Position numbers and translations under genes: made by a program. Shown piece by piece: positions 18,265-26,959 of a stretch of 64,000 nt of DNA (the stretch's first letter is position 1; each line of letters opens with the position of its first letter). The stretch spans positions 1-64,000 of the forward strand of contig CADAIL010000001.1 of NCBI GenBank assembly GCA_902788035.1, given 5' to 3'. The DNA is from an uncultured Lachnospiraceae bacterium. GTDB taxonomy: Bacteria; Bacillota; Clostridia; Lachnospirales; Lachnospiraceae. Below the pieces are notes generated by a model. That model was not told the DNA's origin. It saw nothing but the letters and a program-made list of their open reading frames with translations, and did no database searches.

Positions 18265-20178
18265 GTGATACTTGACATACAGAAAGTGAGTAAGACATTC
18301 CCGGGCAATGAGGTGCTTCGGGAAGTCTCTTTTCATATTGAGGAGAACGAGAAAGCAGCACTGGTTGGTATTAACGGGGCCGGCAAGTCCACGCTGCTTA
18401 AAATCATCATGCAGGAGATGTCGGCGGATTCGGGCATTGTCACCCTCTCGCGGGGAAAAAATATAGGCTATCTGGCCCAGCACCAGGATCTCACCGGTGA
18501 CGCTACGATATTTGAACAGCTCATGATGGTAAAAAAGGATGTCCTTCTGCTGGACCGCCGCATGCGCGCTTCTGAAAAGCGTATGGCAGGTCTCACCGGT
18601 GACGCGCTGGAATCTGAGATGAAAGCCTATGCCCATGATCAGGAGGAATTCGACCGGGCTAACGGCTATGCCTATCGCTCGGAAGTGACCGGTGTTTTGA
18701 AAGGTCTCGGATTTGAGGAAGAAGATTTTTCTAAACATGTGGGAACTCTCTCCGGAGGTCAGAAGACGCGCGTAGCCCTCGGCGCTCTCCTGCTTACGGC
18801 GCCGGACATCATTATGCTCGATGAGCCGACGAACCACCTGGACATGAACTCAATTGTCTGGCTGGAGACCTACCTCATGAACTATAAGGGGGCTGTCCTC
18901 ATCGTTTCTCACGACCGCTATTTCCTGAACCGGGTCGTCACCAAAGTCATAGAACTCGACCACGGCAGATCCAGGACTTATATGGGCAACTATGATGCTT
19001 ACAGCAGGAAGAAAGCGGAGATCCGCCACGCGGAATATCTGGCTTTCATGAAGGCTGAACAGGAACGAAGGCATCAGGAAGAGGTCATTGCCAAATTAAA
19101 GCAGTTCAACCGTGAGAAATCCATAAGACGGGCAGAGAGCCGTGAGAAACTGCTGGCCAAAATGGAGATGCCGGACAAGCCGTACGGAGAGAACGCGGTG
19201 ATGGGCCTCTCCTTCTCGCCCAGGTTCGAGAGCGGCAGGGATGTTCTCACTGTCTCTCATCTTGCCAAAGGCTTTGGCGGCATATCTCTCTTCGACGATC
19301 TTTCATTTGAAATAAAAAAAGGCGAACACGTCGCGCTTATAGGAAACAACGGAACCGGCAAATCAACGCTTCTCAAAATCCTGAATGAAGTATATGCGCC
19401 GGATTCCGGAAGCTTTACATTAGGGGCAAATGTTGAGATCGGCTACTACGATCAGGAGATGGCCGTTCTCGACATGAATAAGACGATTTTTGATGAGATC
19501 TCCGATGATTATCCGGATCTGAACAACACAAGGATCCGCAGTGCGCTGGCCGCTTTTCTGTTCACGGGTGAGGATGTTTTCAAGTACATCCGTGATCTGT
19601 CCGGAGGTGAGAGGGCCAGAGTCTCCCTGTGTAAGCTCATGCTTGGCAGCGCTAATTTCATCATACTCGATGAGCCTACCAACCATCTGGACATCGATTC
19701 GAGAGAAATCCTGGAGACTGCGCTGAACAGCTATACAGGTACCCTCTTCTATGTCTCTCACGACCGCTATTTTATCAATCACACGGCATCCCGCATTCTT
19801 GACCTGACGCACAAGTCTCTTATCAGTTATATAGGAAATTATGACTATTATCTGGAGAAAAAGGAAACACTGGAGAAAGCTTATCTTGGGATAGATCCCA
19901 AAGCCGTCGTAATCAGGGAGGAGACGGATGCTAAGCAGAACTGGAAAGCTCAGAAGGAGGAGCAGGCAAGAGAGCGCAAGCGGGCAAATGATTTAAAGCG
20001 CACCGAAAAAGAAATTGAGGAGCTGGAGCAGGAGGACGCAACAATTGACGCTGAGTTCGAAAAACCGGAAGTAGCCTGTGACCCGGTAAAATGTACGGAT
20101 CTGGGAAACCGAAAGGAACAGATCGCATCCCGGCTCGAAGAGCTCTACATGATCTGGGAGGAATTGTCTGAGGAATAA
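18265..20178 (+). CDS. ABC-F family ATPase (translation factor)
   Basis: The 637-residue protein has two ABC nucleotide-binding domains and no membrane segments. The first has GINGAGKST, LSGGQKTRVAL and LDEPTNHLDM. The second has GNNGTGKST, LSGGERARVSL and LDEPTNHLDI. A charged inter-domain linker (about 240-290) and a C-terminal coiled coil rich in Lys/Glu (about 545-637) complete the ABC-F plan. Such proteins act in the ribosomal E site to relieve stalling or protect from antibiotics. It resembles housekeeping YdiF/Uup types more than known resistance subfamilies, but sequence alone does not settle this. The start is GTG with GGAG 6 nt upstream. Confidence 0.92.
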   Translation: MILDIQKVSKTFPGNEVLREVSFHIEENEKAALVGINGAGKSTLLKIIMQEMSADSGIVTLSRGKNIGYLAQHQDLTGDATIFEQLMMVKKDVLLLDRRMRASEKRMAGLTGDALESEMKAYAHDQEEFDRANGYAYRSEVTGVLKGLGFEEEDFSKHVGTLSGGQKTRVALGALLLTAPDIIMLDEPTNHLDMNSIVWLETYLMNYKGAVLIVSHDRYFLNRVVTKVIELDHGRSRTYMGNYDAYSRKKAEIRHAEYLAFMKAEQERRHQEEVIAKLKQFNREKSIRRAESREKLLAKMEMPDKPYGENAVMGLSFSPRFESGRDVLTVSHLAKGFGGISLFDDLSFEIKKGEHVALIGNNGTGKSTLLKILNEVYAPDSGSFTLGANVEIGYYDQEMAVLDMNKTIFDEISDDYPDLNNTRIRSALAAFLFTGEDVFKYIRDLSGGERARVSLCKLMLGSANFIILDEPTNHLDIDSREILETALNSYTGTLFYVSHDRYFINHTASRILDLTHKSLISYIGNYDYYLEKKETLEKAYLGIDPKAVVIREETDAKQNWKAQKEEQARERKRANDLKRTEKEIEELEQEDATIDAEFEKPEVACDPVKCTDLGNRKEQIASRLEELYMIWEELSEE

Positions 20179-20179
20179 T

Positions 20180-20244
20180 GAAATCGCGCTCTGCGTATGG
20201 CGGACATTATTTGCAAATGTCTTCCATGCGCAGGGCGCGATTTC
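20180..20244. terminator. Bidirectional terminator between convergent abcF and icd
   Basis: A long interrupted stem (GAAATCGCGC, CTGCG and ATGG against CCAT, CGCAG and GCGCGATTTC) fills the convergent gap. Arms are about 20 nt each around an AT-rich loop. It should stop transcription from both sides. Confidence 0.75.
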
Positions 20245-20258
20245 TAATGTGATCGTTA

Positions 20259-21467
20259 TTACATCAATGTATCAAGTGTCTCGCGGACTGCCTTGATGAA
20301 GCCGAGAGTGCTGAGCTTTTCCTTGTTTTCAAGATCGGAAATGAGGATCAGGTCGCCCGTCATTTTCCCGGATTCAATTGTTGTGAGCGTTGCATGCTCG
20401 AGCTTATCCGCAAATGCTGCCAGCTCCGAATTGCCGTCAAGTTCCCCGCGCTTTCTGAGAGCGCCGGTCCATGCGAAAATAGTTGCAACGGAATTGGTCG
20501 ATGTGGTCTCTCCCGCCAGATGCTTGTAATAGTGGCGCTGGACAGTGCCGTGGGCAGCCTCGTACTCAAAGTACCCGTGAGGTGATACGAGGACTGATGT
20601 CATCATGGCAAGTGAGCCGAACGCGGATGAGAGCATGTCGGACTGGACATCGCCGTCATAGTTCTTGAGGGCCAGCACGAAACCACCCTCATTCTTCATG
20701 AGACGGGCAGCGACATCGTCGATCAGCGTGTAGAAATAGATGATCCCTGCCTCGTTGAAGCGGTCTCTGAATTCCTCTTCATATATTTTCTCGAATATAG
20801 CCTTGAAATCACCGTCGTAGATTTTGGAAATCGTGTCTTTTGTCGCGAACCAGAGGTCCTGCTTGACAGCCAGCGCGTAGGTGAAGCAGGATCTCGCAAA
20901 GCTCTCGATGGAAGCGTCAAGATTGTGTATACCCTGGATAACACCGGGGCCGGTGAACTCAAAGATAGTCTTTCGTGTCACTGTCCCGTCCTGAGCTGTG
21001 AAAACGAGCTCTGCCTTTCCGGGGACATCGATTTTCATCTCAGAATTTTTATAGACATCGCCGTAAGCGTGACGGGCTATTGTGATGGGCTTTTTCCATT
21101 TTCTGACGACCGGCGAGATGCCTTTTACAAGGATCGGCGCGCGGAAGACAGTACCGTCAAGCATAGCCCGGATCGTGCCGTTGGGACTTTTGTACAGGCG
21201 TTTCAGACCATATTCTTCCTGCCTTGCAAGATTAGGCGTGATAGTGGCGCACTTTACGGAGACACCGTACTTCATGTTAGCGTTTGCGGCATCGATCGTG
21301 ACCTGATCGTCCGTCTCATCGCGGTGCTTAAGCCCGAGATCATAATACTCTGTGTTCAGATCGATATAGGGTGTTAGCAGTTCATCCTTGATCATCTGCC
21401 AAATGATTCTTGTCATCTCATCTCCGTCCATCTCGACGAGCGGCGTAGTCATTTTAATCCTATTCAT
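20259..21467 (-). CDS. icd: NADP-dependent isocitrate dehydrogenase
   Basis: Icd oxidises isocitrate to 2-oxoglutarate with NADP+. The 402-residue length and motifs ([16 protein letters not shown] at the start, [25 protein letters not shown] near the nucleotide site, [10 protein letters not shown]) place it in the eukaryote-like homodimeric subfamily, common in Clostridia. It lies 12 nt downstream of the probable Re-citrate synthase, so the pair provides both ends of the citrate-to-2-oxoglutarate branch. Aconitase is not in the window. Confidence 0.95.
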   Translation of the reverse strand: MNRIKMTTPLVEMDGDEMTRIIWQMIKDELLTPYIDLNTEYYDLGLKHRDETDDQVTIDAANANMKYGVSVKCATITPNLARQEEYGLKRLYKSPNGTIRAMLDGTVFRAPILVKGISPVVRKWKKPITIARHAYGDVYKNSEMKIDVPGKAELVFTAQDGTVTRKTIFEFTGPGVIQGIHNLDASIESFARSCFTYALAVKQDLWFATKDTISKIYDGDFKAIFEKIYEEEFRDRFNEAGIIYFYTLIDDVAARLMKNEGGFVLALKNYDGDVQSDMLSSAFGSLAMMTSVLVSPHGYFEYEAAHGTVQRHYYKHLAGETTSTNSVATIFAWTGALRKRGELDGNSELAAFADKLEHATLTTIESGKMTGDLILISDLENKEKLSTLGFIKAVRETLDTLM

Positions 21468-21479
21468 TCTTGTCCTCCA

Positions 21480-22886
21480 TTATTTTTTCATCTTGAGGCA
21501 GAGGCCAAGCTGCCTGAGAGCGATATCCGTCACTCCGAAGAGTTCGTCGTTGGCTATGACAGTGACACGGCCGTTCTCGTACTGCTCGTCTACCCATGCT
21601 TTGATCATTGCGACCAGCTCGGATTTCTTATCGATCGGATTCTCCTCCGGAACCTCATAGTGCCGGTTGACCCAGTGAGCGATGCCTGCAAGACCGGAAG
21701 TATTCGAGATCGCGACTTCGACAGGTCTCTTCAGGAATTTCTCGGTGTCAAAGATGTTGTAGATCTCCTCGTTCTTTAAGAGACCGTCAGCGTGGATGCC
21801 TGCACGCGTGATGTTGAAATTCCTGCCGACGAACGGAGTACGCTCGGGAATCTTATAACCGATCACATTCTCATAATACTCGGCAAGGTCCGTGATGACG
21901 GTGGTGTCCATGCCGTCAAGTGTTCCCCTAAGCTGAGCATACTCAAATATCATGGCTTCAAGAGGTGTGTTTCCTGTTCGCTCTCCGATGCCGAAAAGTG
22001 AGCAGTTGACACCGCACGCACCGTAGAGCCATGCCGTCGTAGAGTTGGACACTGCCTTGTAGAAGTCATTGTGGCCGTGCCACTCGATGAGCTCCGAGGG
22101 TACACCTGAATGGGTCATGATGCCGTAGATGATGCCGGGGACAGAGCGCGGGATAACAGCGCCGGGATAGTTGACACCGTAGCCCATTGTATCGCAGCAG
22201 CGGACCTTGATCGGGATACCGTACTGGTCACGCAGCTTCATGAGCTCGAGACAGAAAGGAATGACGTAGCCGTAGATATCAGCCCGGGTAATGTCCTCAA
22301 GGTGGCAGCGGGGGCTGATACCCATCTCAAGGCACTCCTTGACGATGGTGAGGTAATGCTCCATAGCTTCACGGCGTGTCATATGCATCTTATAGAAAAT
22401 ATGATAGTCCGAGCAGGATACAAGGATGCCGGTCTCACGCATACCCATGGATTTGACAAGTTCAAAGTCTTTCTTGCTTGCGCGGATCCAACTGGTCACC
22501 TGTGGGAAGCGGTAGCCTCTGTCCATACACTTCTCTACGGCTTTTCTGTCCTTTTCATCGTACAGGAAAAACTCGCATGCCCTTATTTTGCCCTTGGGAC
22601 CTCCGAGCTTGTGCATATAGTCGTATATGGTGACGATCTGTTCTGTTGTGTAGGGAGCCCTTGACTGCTGTCCGTCGCGGAAAGTCGTGTCCGTGATCCA
22701 GATCTGATCGGGCATATGGTGCGGAACGGTTCTGTCGTTGAAAGCTATCTTCGGAATCTCATCATAGGGATACAGGTTCCTGAAGGTGTTCGGTCTGGTC
22801 ACGTCGACCAGGGGGTACATATACTCTTCCAGCTCAAGCAGGTGAGAGTTATGATTCATATGTACTCTTCTTGTCTCATTTTCCAT
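21480..22886 (-). CDS. Probable Re-type citrate synthase (isopropylmalate/homocitrate synthase family)
   Basis: The 468-residue protein is a DRE-TIM metallolyase: WITDTTFRDGQQS is the signature, and HGHNDFYKAVSN with GERTGNTPLEAM are the metal- and acyl-site segments. It lacks the C-terminal LeuA regulatory domain of full-length isopropylmalate synthases. Generic annotation would be 2-isopropylmalate or homocitrate synthase. Operon linkage to icd and the extended N-terminus before the barrel match the Re-citrate synthase first shown in Clostridium kluyveri, and no leu genes are near. The function is an inference from context. The ATG at 22886 has GAGGAG 6 nt upstream; the frame extends 31 codons further into poor sequence. 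Confidence 0.72.
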   Translation of the reverse strand: MENETRRVHMNHNSHLLELEEYMYPLVDVTRPNTFRNLYPYDEIPKIAFNDRTVPHHMPDQIWITDTTFRDGQQSRAPYTTEQIVTIYDYMHKLGGPKGKIRACEFFLYDEKDRKAVEKCMDRGYRFPQVTSWIRASKKDFELVKSMGMRETGILVSCSDYHIFYKMHMTRREAMEHYLTIVKECLEMGISPRCHLEDITRADIYGYVIPFCLELMKLRDQYGIPIKVRCCDTMGYGVNYPGAVIPRSVPGIIYGIMTHSGVPSELIEWHGHNDFYKAVSNSTTAWLYGACGVNCSLFGIGERTGNTPLEAMIFEYAQLRGTLDGMDTTVITDLAEYYENVIGYKIPERTPFVGRNFNITRAGIHADGLLKNEEIYNIFDTEKFLKRPVEVAISNTSGLAGIAHWVNRHYEVPEENPIDKKSELVAMIKAWVDEQYENGRVTVIANDELFGVTDIALRQLGLCLKMKK

Positions 22887-22946
22887 AATATTCTCCTCAA
22901 ATAGATGTCTCTTTACAGTCCTGAGCTCGTCAATCAATAGCAAAAT

Positions 22947-22968
22947 CTGCTGTCCTTGAAGACAGCAG
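22947..22968 (-). terminator. Terminator after pgsA
   Basis: The 8-bp perfect stem CTGCTGTC/GACAGCAG has a 6-nt loop and is followed on the minus strand by ATTTTG. It lies about 35 nt past the pgsA stop and separates the rimO-pgsA unit from citrate synthase. Confidence 0.7.
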
Positions 22969-23003
22969 AGGCTGCGCAAAGGATCAACGGGCGGGTCCGG
23001 AAC

Positions 23004-23543
23004 TTACATAGATGTCATGACGTCTTTATTATCAATAATGTATGTGACAAGTGAAATCAGAGTCAGCGCGCAGGCGATATACATGACCGCAGTCGTAACG
23101 ATCTGCATGGCCGGGATATCGATATTGGCGATCATAAGGATGACCATAGCCATCTGGCTTACAGTCTTGGTCTTGCCCCACATGTTTGCGGCGATGACAA
23201 CTCCCTTGTCGGAAGCAATCAGGCGGAAACCGCTGATCGCAAATTCTCTCGCGATGATAATGATGCATATCCATGCAGGAAGACGTCCGAGCTCTACCAG
23301 GCAGATCATAGCTGAGCAGACAAGAAGTTTGTCCGCCAGAGGATCCATGAACTTGCCGAAATCGGTGATCAGATTATACTTTCTGGCGATTTGACCGTCG
23401 AGCATATCTGTGAGTGAAGCGATGATGAAAATGGCGAGCGCGATCCATTTGTAAATACCCTCGCCGGCGCCTGCCAGCATAAAGATGACGAACGGAATAA
23501 TGAGTACCATGCGAAGACATGTGAGTTTGTTCGGCAGATTCAT
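23004..23543 (-). CDS. pgsA: CDP-diacylglycerol--glycerol-3-phosphate 3-phosphatidyltransferase
   Basis: PgsA makes phosphatidylglycerol phosphate, the first committed step to phosphatidylglycerol. The CDP-alcohol phosphotransferase motif is complete in DMLDGQIARKYNLITDFGKF continuing MDPLADK (about residues 45-70). Several hydrophobic segments place it in the membrane. Length is standard (179 aa). It follows rimO by 46 nt. Confidence 0.94.
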   Translation of the reverse strand: MNLPNKLTCLRMVLIIPFVIFMLAGAGEGIYKWIALAIFIIASLTDMLDGQIARKYNLITDFGKFMDPLADKLLVCSAMICLVELGRLPAWICIIIIAREFAISGFRLIASDKGVVIAANMWGKTKTVSQMAMVILMIANIDIPAMQIVTTAVMYIACALTLISLVTYIIDNKDVMTSM

Positions 23544-23589
23544 AAAAAGACTCCTTTCAGAAATCAGTAGTTACAATCAGCTTTCTTTA

Positions 23590-25014
23590 TCATTCCTCGG
23601 GGACTTCCTCTCCGGTCAGGTCGTACTCGGAAGCTCCGGTGATTCTTACATTCACGAAATCCCCGCTCATATGCGGGTAGGTCGTCGGGATGAAAACAAG
23701 TCCGTCAACGCCCGGAGCGTCGCCGTAGGTGCGGGCTTCATAAATCCCCTCCTCCGGCAGTTCTCCCTCAATCACACACTCGATCGTCTGTCCGATGCGG
23801 CTCTTTCCGCGCGCTCTGGATATCTTCTGCTGTATGCGCATGATCTCGTTTCTGCGTTTCGTTTTTACGCGTTTTGGAATCTGCTGCTTCATTCTGGCTG
23901 CCGGTGTGTCCTCCTCTTTAGAGTAGGTAAATACGCCGAGCCTGTCGAACTGCATTTCCTCCACAAAGGCACGAAGGACTTCGTGGTCCTCCTCTGTCTC
24001 ACCGGGGAATCCGGAAATCAGAGTCGTGCGGAGAAACATATCCGGAATTCTTTCTCTGAGCATTGTGACAAGATTGCGGAGATCAGCTTCGGTTGTCCTG
24101 CGGTTCATCCGACGAAGAACCGGGTCGGACGCATGCTGGATCGGAAGATCGAGGTAGTGGCAGATCTTGCTTTCATTTGCAAATGTATCTATAAGCTCCG
24201 GATAAATCTCCTCCGGGTAGGCGTACAGGACGCGGATCCAGTGAAGCTCTTCGATCCTGCAGAGTTCCTTAAGGAGCAGATGCAGGGACTTTTTGCCGTA
24301 CAGATCCTGCCCGTAGATCGTGGTTTCCTGCGCGACAAGGATGAGTTCCGTCACACCGCCGGACGCGAGTTTTCGCGCTTTTGCCACGAGTTTTTCCATC
24401 GGAAAACTCCTGTAATGACCGCGGATCTTCGGTATGATGCAGTAGGTACAGTTCTTGTCGCAGCCTTCGGCGATCTTCAGGTAGGCGTAATGCCCGCCTG
24501 TTGAGATCAGGCGCTCCGGCAGCTGGTCCTCTTCTGTATTATGTTTTTCTGAGACAAAAGAGGTATCATATTCGTCGTCGCTGGGGTCTCGGAGCAGCAT
24601 AGACTGTTTGCCGATCAATGCATCGTCGACCGCCCGGGCTATTCCGAGCTTGCCCGTGGTGCCGACAATCGCGTCGACCTCGGGGATCTCCCTGAGGATC
24701 TCCTCCTTGTAGCGCTGGGCCATGCAGCCTGTCACGACGAGGACTTTGAGGTTCGCGGTTTCCTTGAGATCCGCCAGCGCAAGTATCTCCTCGATGCTCT
24801 CCTTCTTGGCATCCTCAATAAAGCAGCACGTGTTGATGACTGCACAATCCGCCTCGGTCTCGTCATCTGTGATGACATACCCGTGGTCAGCCAGAATTGC
24901 CAGCATCTCTTCGGAGTCGACAAGGTTCTTGTCACAGCCGAGGGATACCATATAGAGTTTTTTGTTCGTATGAGTCATATACCATAAAATGTGACGGCTG
25001 CTGCGGGAAATCAT
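23590..25014 (-). CDS. rimO: Ribosomal protein S12 (Asp) methylthiotransferase
   Basis: RimO is a radical-SAM enzyme that adds a methylthio group to an aspartate of ribosomal protein S12. The N-terminal UPF0004 domain begins YMVSLGCDKNLVDSE and has further conserved Cys (NTCCFIEDAKKESI, VVTGCMAQRY). The radical-SAM cluster is CDKNCTYCIIPKIRG. A TRAM domain ends the protein. CDKN after VSLG favours RimO over MiaB. I prefer the ATG at 25014 because GGAG lies 6 nt upstream. An ATG at 24978 gives a more typical N-terminus but has no clear ribosome site. Confidence 0.93.
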   Translation of the reverse strand: MISRSSRHILWYMTHTNKKLYMVSLGCDKNLVDSEEMLAILADHGYVITDDETEADCAVINTCCFIEDAKKESIEEILALADLKETANLKVLVVTGCMAQRYKEEILREIPEVDAIVGTTGKLGIARAVDDALIGKQSMLLRDPSDDEYDTSFVSEKHNTEEDQLPERLISTGGHYAYLKIAEGCDKNCTYCIIPKIRGHYRSFPMEKLVAKARKLASGGVTELILVAQETTIYGQDLYGKKSLHLLLKELCRIEELHWIRVLYAYPEEIYPELIDTFANESKICHYLDLPIQHASDPVLRRMNRRTTEADLRNLVTMLRERIPDMFLRTTLISGFPGETEEDHEVLRAFVEEMQFDRLGVFTYSKEEDTPAARMKQQIPKRVKTKRRNEIMRIQQKISRARGKSRIGQTIECVIEGELPEEGIYEARTYGDAPGVDGLVFIPTTYPHMSGDFVNVRITGASEYDLTGEEVPEE

Positions 25015-25076
25015 AGAAAGCTCCGCATAAGCCGGTCTTAACGGAAAGATCAAGATTCAATGGTTTCAAAAGAAAT

Positions 25077-25101
25077 GGGCTGTCACCTGTGCGACAACCC
25101 C
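25077..25101 (-). terminator. Terminator after rpoZ
   Basis: On the minus strand GGGGTTGTC pairs with GACAGCCC around a short loop and is followed by ATTTCTTTTG. It is 7 nt beyond the rpoZ stop and closes the yicC-gmk-rpoZ unit. Confidence 0.78.
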
Positions 25102-25107
25102 GTTTGT

Positions 25108-25353
25108 TTATGCGTTTTCTTCTTCAGGGAGGATCTTGACGGCGCCTTTATAAACTTCCTCGACTGCTACGGAGAGCGGCTTTTCTTTCTCTCCGCACTC
25201 AACGAGGGCCTCATCTCCGTCGATGAGCTGACGCGCGCGCTTTGCGGTGGCCATGACGATTGAATAGCGGCTGGATACTACCGGCACTGTTCCGTCTTCG
25301 ACCTCAGAGTTTACTGCCGTGATCATTTCTTTGTAGGACGGGTGGATCATCAT
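25108..25353 (-). CDS. rpoZ: RNA polymerase omega subunit
   Basis: Omega helps assemble RNA polymerase by binding beta-prime. The small protein (81 aa) has the family core SSRYSIVMATAKRARQLIDG and ends in an acidic tail. It overlaps the gmk stop by 4 nt (ATGATG), the usual gmk-rpoZ coupling in Firmicutes. GGAG lies about 10 nt before the first ATG. Confidence 0.92.
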   Translation of the reverse strand: MMIHPSYKEMITAVNSEVEDGTVPVVSSRYSIVMATAKRARQLIDGDEALVECGEKEKPLSVAVEEVYKGAVKILPEEENA

Positions 25354-25991
25354 AACGTTTCGTCTCCTTTCAAAAGTTCCTTCAGTTCTGTGGTCATTCT
25401 TGTTATAAGAGCGCTGCTTTCTTCGCTCTTCTTGTGCTCTGCCCGAACGATCTCATCCAGCTCAGTGACGGCTGTCTCAAGGTCATCGTTGACAAGAATG
25501 TAATCATAAGTAGGCATATATTCGGCTTCGACAACGGCGCGGCGAAGTCTTCCGCGGATCTGATCTGCCGATTCCGTTGCGCGCTTTGTCAGACGGTCCC
25601 GGAGTTCTGCGGCGCTCGGCGGCGTGACAAAGATGAGAACTGTATCCGGAAGCAGCTCTTTGACTTTTGTCGCTCCCTGGACCTCGATCTCGAGAATGAC
25701 ATCCTTGCCGGAATTCAGCTGTTTCTCCACATATGCCTTCGGTGTTCCGTAATAGTTGCCCTGGTATGACGCGTATTCGATCAGTTCGTCTTTGTCGATC
25801 ATCTTCTCGAACTGCTTCTGTGTTTTATAGAAGTAATCCTGACCGTCCATTTCGCCCGGTCTCGGATCGCGCGTTGTTGCGGATATGGACAGGGCGTAAT
25901 TGTCATATTTCTGCAGGATTCTTTTCATGATAGAGCCTTTGCCGGCTCCGGAAAAACCGGAAACGACGACCAGTAAACCTTTTTCTGTCAA
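25350..25991 (-). CDS. gmk: Guanylate kinase
   Basis: Gmk phosphorylates GMP to GDP. The P-loop VVSGFSGAGKGS, the GMP-site segment SATTRDPRPGEMDGQDYFY and the lid are all intact. I place the start at a TTG (25991) because GGAGG lies 5 nt upstream and gives the typical MTEKGLL N-terminus. A GTG five codons earlier, overlapping the yicC stop as GTGA, is the alternative and lacks a good ribosome site. Confidence 0.94.
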   Translation of the reverse strand: MTEKGLLVVVSGFSGAGKGSIMKRILQKYDNYALSISATTRDPRPGEMDGQDYFYKTQKQFEKMIDKDELIEYASYQGNYYGTPKAYVEKQLNSGKDVILEIEVQGATKVKELLPDTVLIFVTPPSAAELRDRLTKRATESADQIRGRLRRAVVEAEYMPTYDYILVNDDLETAVTELDEIVRAEHKKSEESSALITRMTTELKELLKGDETL

Positions 25992-26002
25992 CTCAGCCTC
26001 CG

Positions 26003-26881
26003 TCACTCAATGTTCTGTATTTGCTCGCGGATTTTTTCCACTTCGGTCTTCAGTTCAATACCAACGTTAGATGTTGCAAGGTCTCCCGCTTTGGAGAGGA
26101 TCGTGTTGGACTCTCTGTTCATCTCCTGTGCAAGGAAATCAAGTTTTCTTCCTACGCTCTCGTCTTTTCCGAGCTCATCGATCATCTGTATGATATGGCT
26201 CTTAAGGCGGACCGTCTCCTCATCGGTGCAGATCTTGTCACTGTAGATGATAAGAGCTGTTGCCAGCTGATTTTCATCAATCGTTCTGTCCTCGAGGATG
26301 TCGGACAGTTTTTTCATGAGCCTCGCTCTGTAATCAGCCATGATCTGGGGCTCATGTTCTTCGATGTACGCGACATTGCTCTCCATCTGGTGCAGTTTTT
26401 CGGTCAAATCTGCCCTGAGCCATTCACCCTCTGCGATCCTTGCGGCGTTGAATTTCTCAGTGCAGGCCCTGACGACTGATTCTATCTCGGCCCATAGCTC
26501 ATCTTCATCCGTCTCGGGCTCTCTGACCGTTATGACGTCCGGGAAGCGGGCGATATCCGTAATCTTGACCTGTCCATCTATTCCCAGCTCACTGCTGATC
26601 GAATTGCAGGCATCCATATACTGTCTTGCAAGCGCGGTGTTCAGAACGACCTCACCGGCGCCTTCTGCAAATGTCTCCTCAGAGATAAAGACATCTACTT
26701 TTCCTCTTGATACGTATTCCTTCAGAACATTTCTTACCTGCGCTTCAAATGCGCTGAATTTCTTGGGCATGCGGATGTTGACGTCGAGGTAGCGGTTGTT
26801 GACCGATTTCATCTCAACGGTCAGCTTTCTCTTCTCGCTGACGGCTTCCGCATGGCCGAATCCTGTCATACTTTTAACCAT
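26003..26881 (-). CDS. yicC: YicC/YloC family endoribonuclease
   Basis: The family start MVKSMTGFG and the C-terminal segment AQEMNRESNTILSKA are both present in a 292-residue protein. YicC proteins are reported as endoribonucleases involved in RNA turnover; the active site is not obvious from motifs. It heads the yicC-gmk-rpoZ cluster that is widespread in Firmicutes. An AAGGG ribosome site precedes the ATG. Confidence 0.92.
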   Translation of the reverse strand: MVKSMTGFGHAEAVSEKRKLTVEMKSVNNRYLDVNIRMPKKFSAFEAQVRNVLKEYVSRGKVDVFISEETFAEGAGEVVLNTALARQYMDACNSISSELGIDGQVKITDIARFPDVITVREPETDEDELWAEIESVVRACTEKFNAARIAEGEWLRADLTEKLHQMESNVAYIEEHEPQIMADYRARLMKKLSDILEDRTIDENQLATALIIYSDKICTDEETVRLKSHIIQMIDELGKDESVGRKLDFLAQEMNRESNTILSKAGDLATSNVGIELKTEVEKIREQIQNIE

Positions 26882-26959
26882 GGGGCACCCTTTTGCTTTG
26901 AATTATAATCCAAAGTATTTTACATCATTTGCATACACGCGTCAATGTGAAAATAGCCT

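Noticed and set aside
21480..22886. 2-isopropylmalate synthase (leuA) as the final name
   Set aside because: The LeuA regulatory domain and neighbouring leu genes are missing, and the gene is coupled to icd.
23485..24504. Plus-strand ORF of 339 codons opposite rimO/pgsA
   Set aside because: Overlaps two solid minus-strand genes, without family motifs or a start site.
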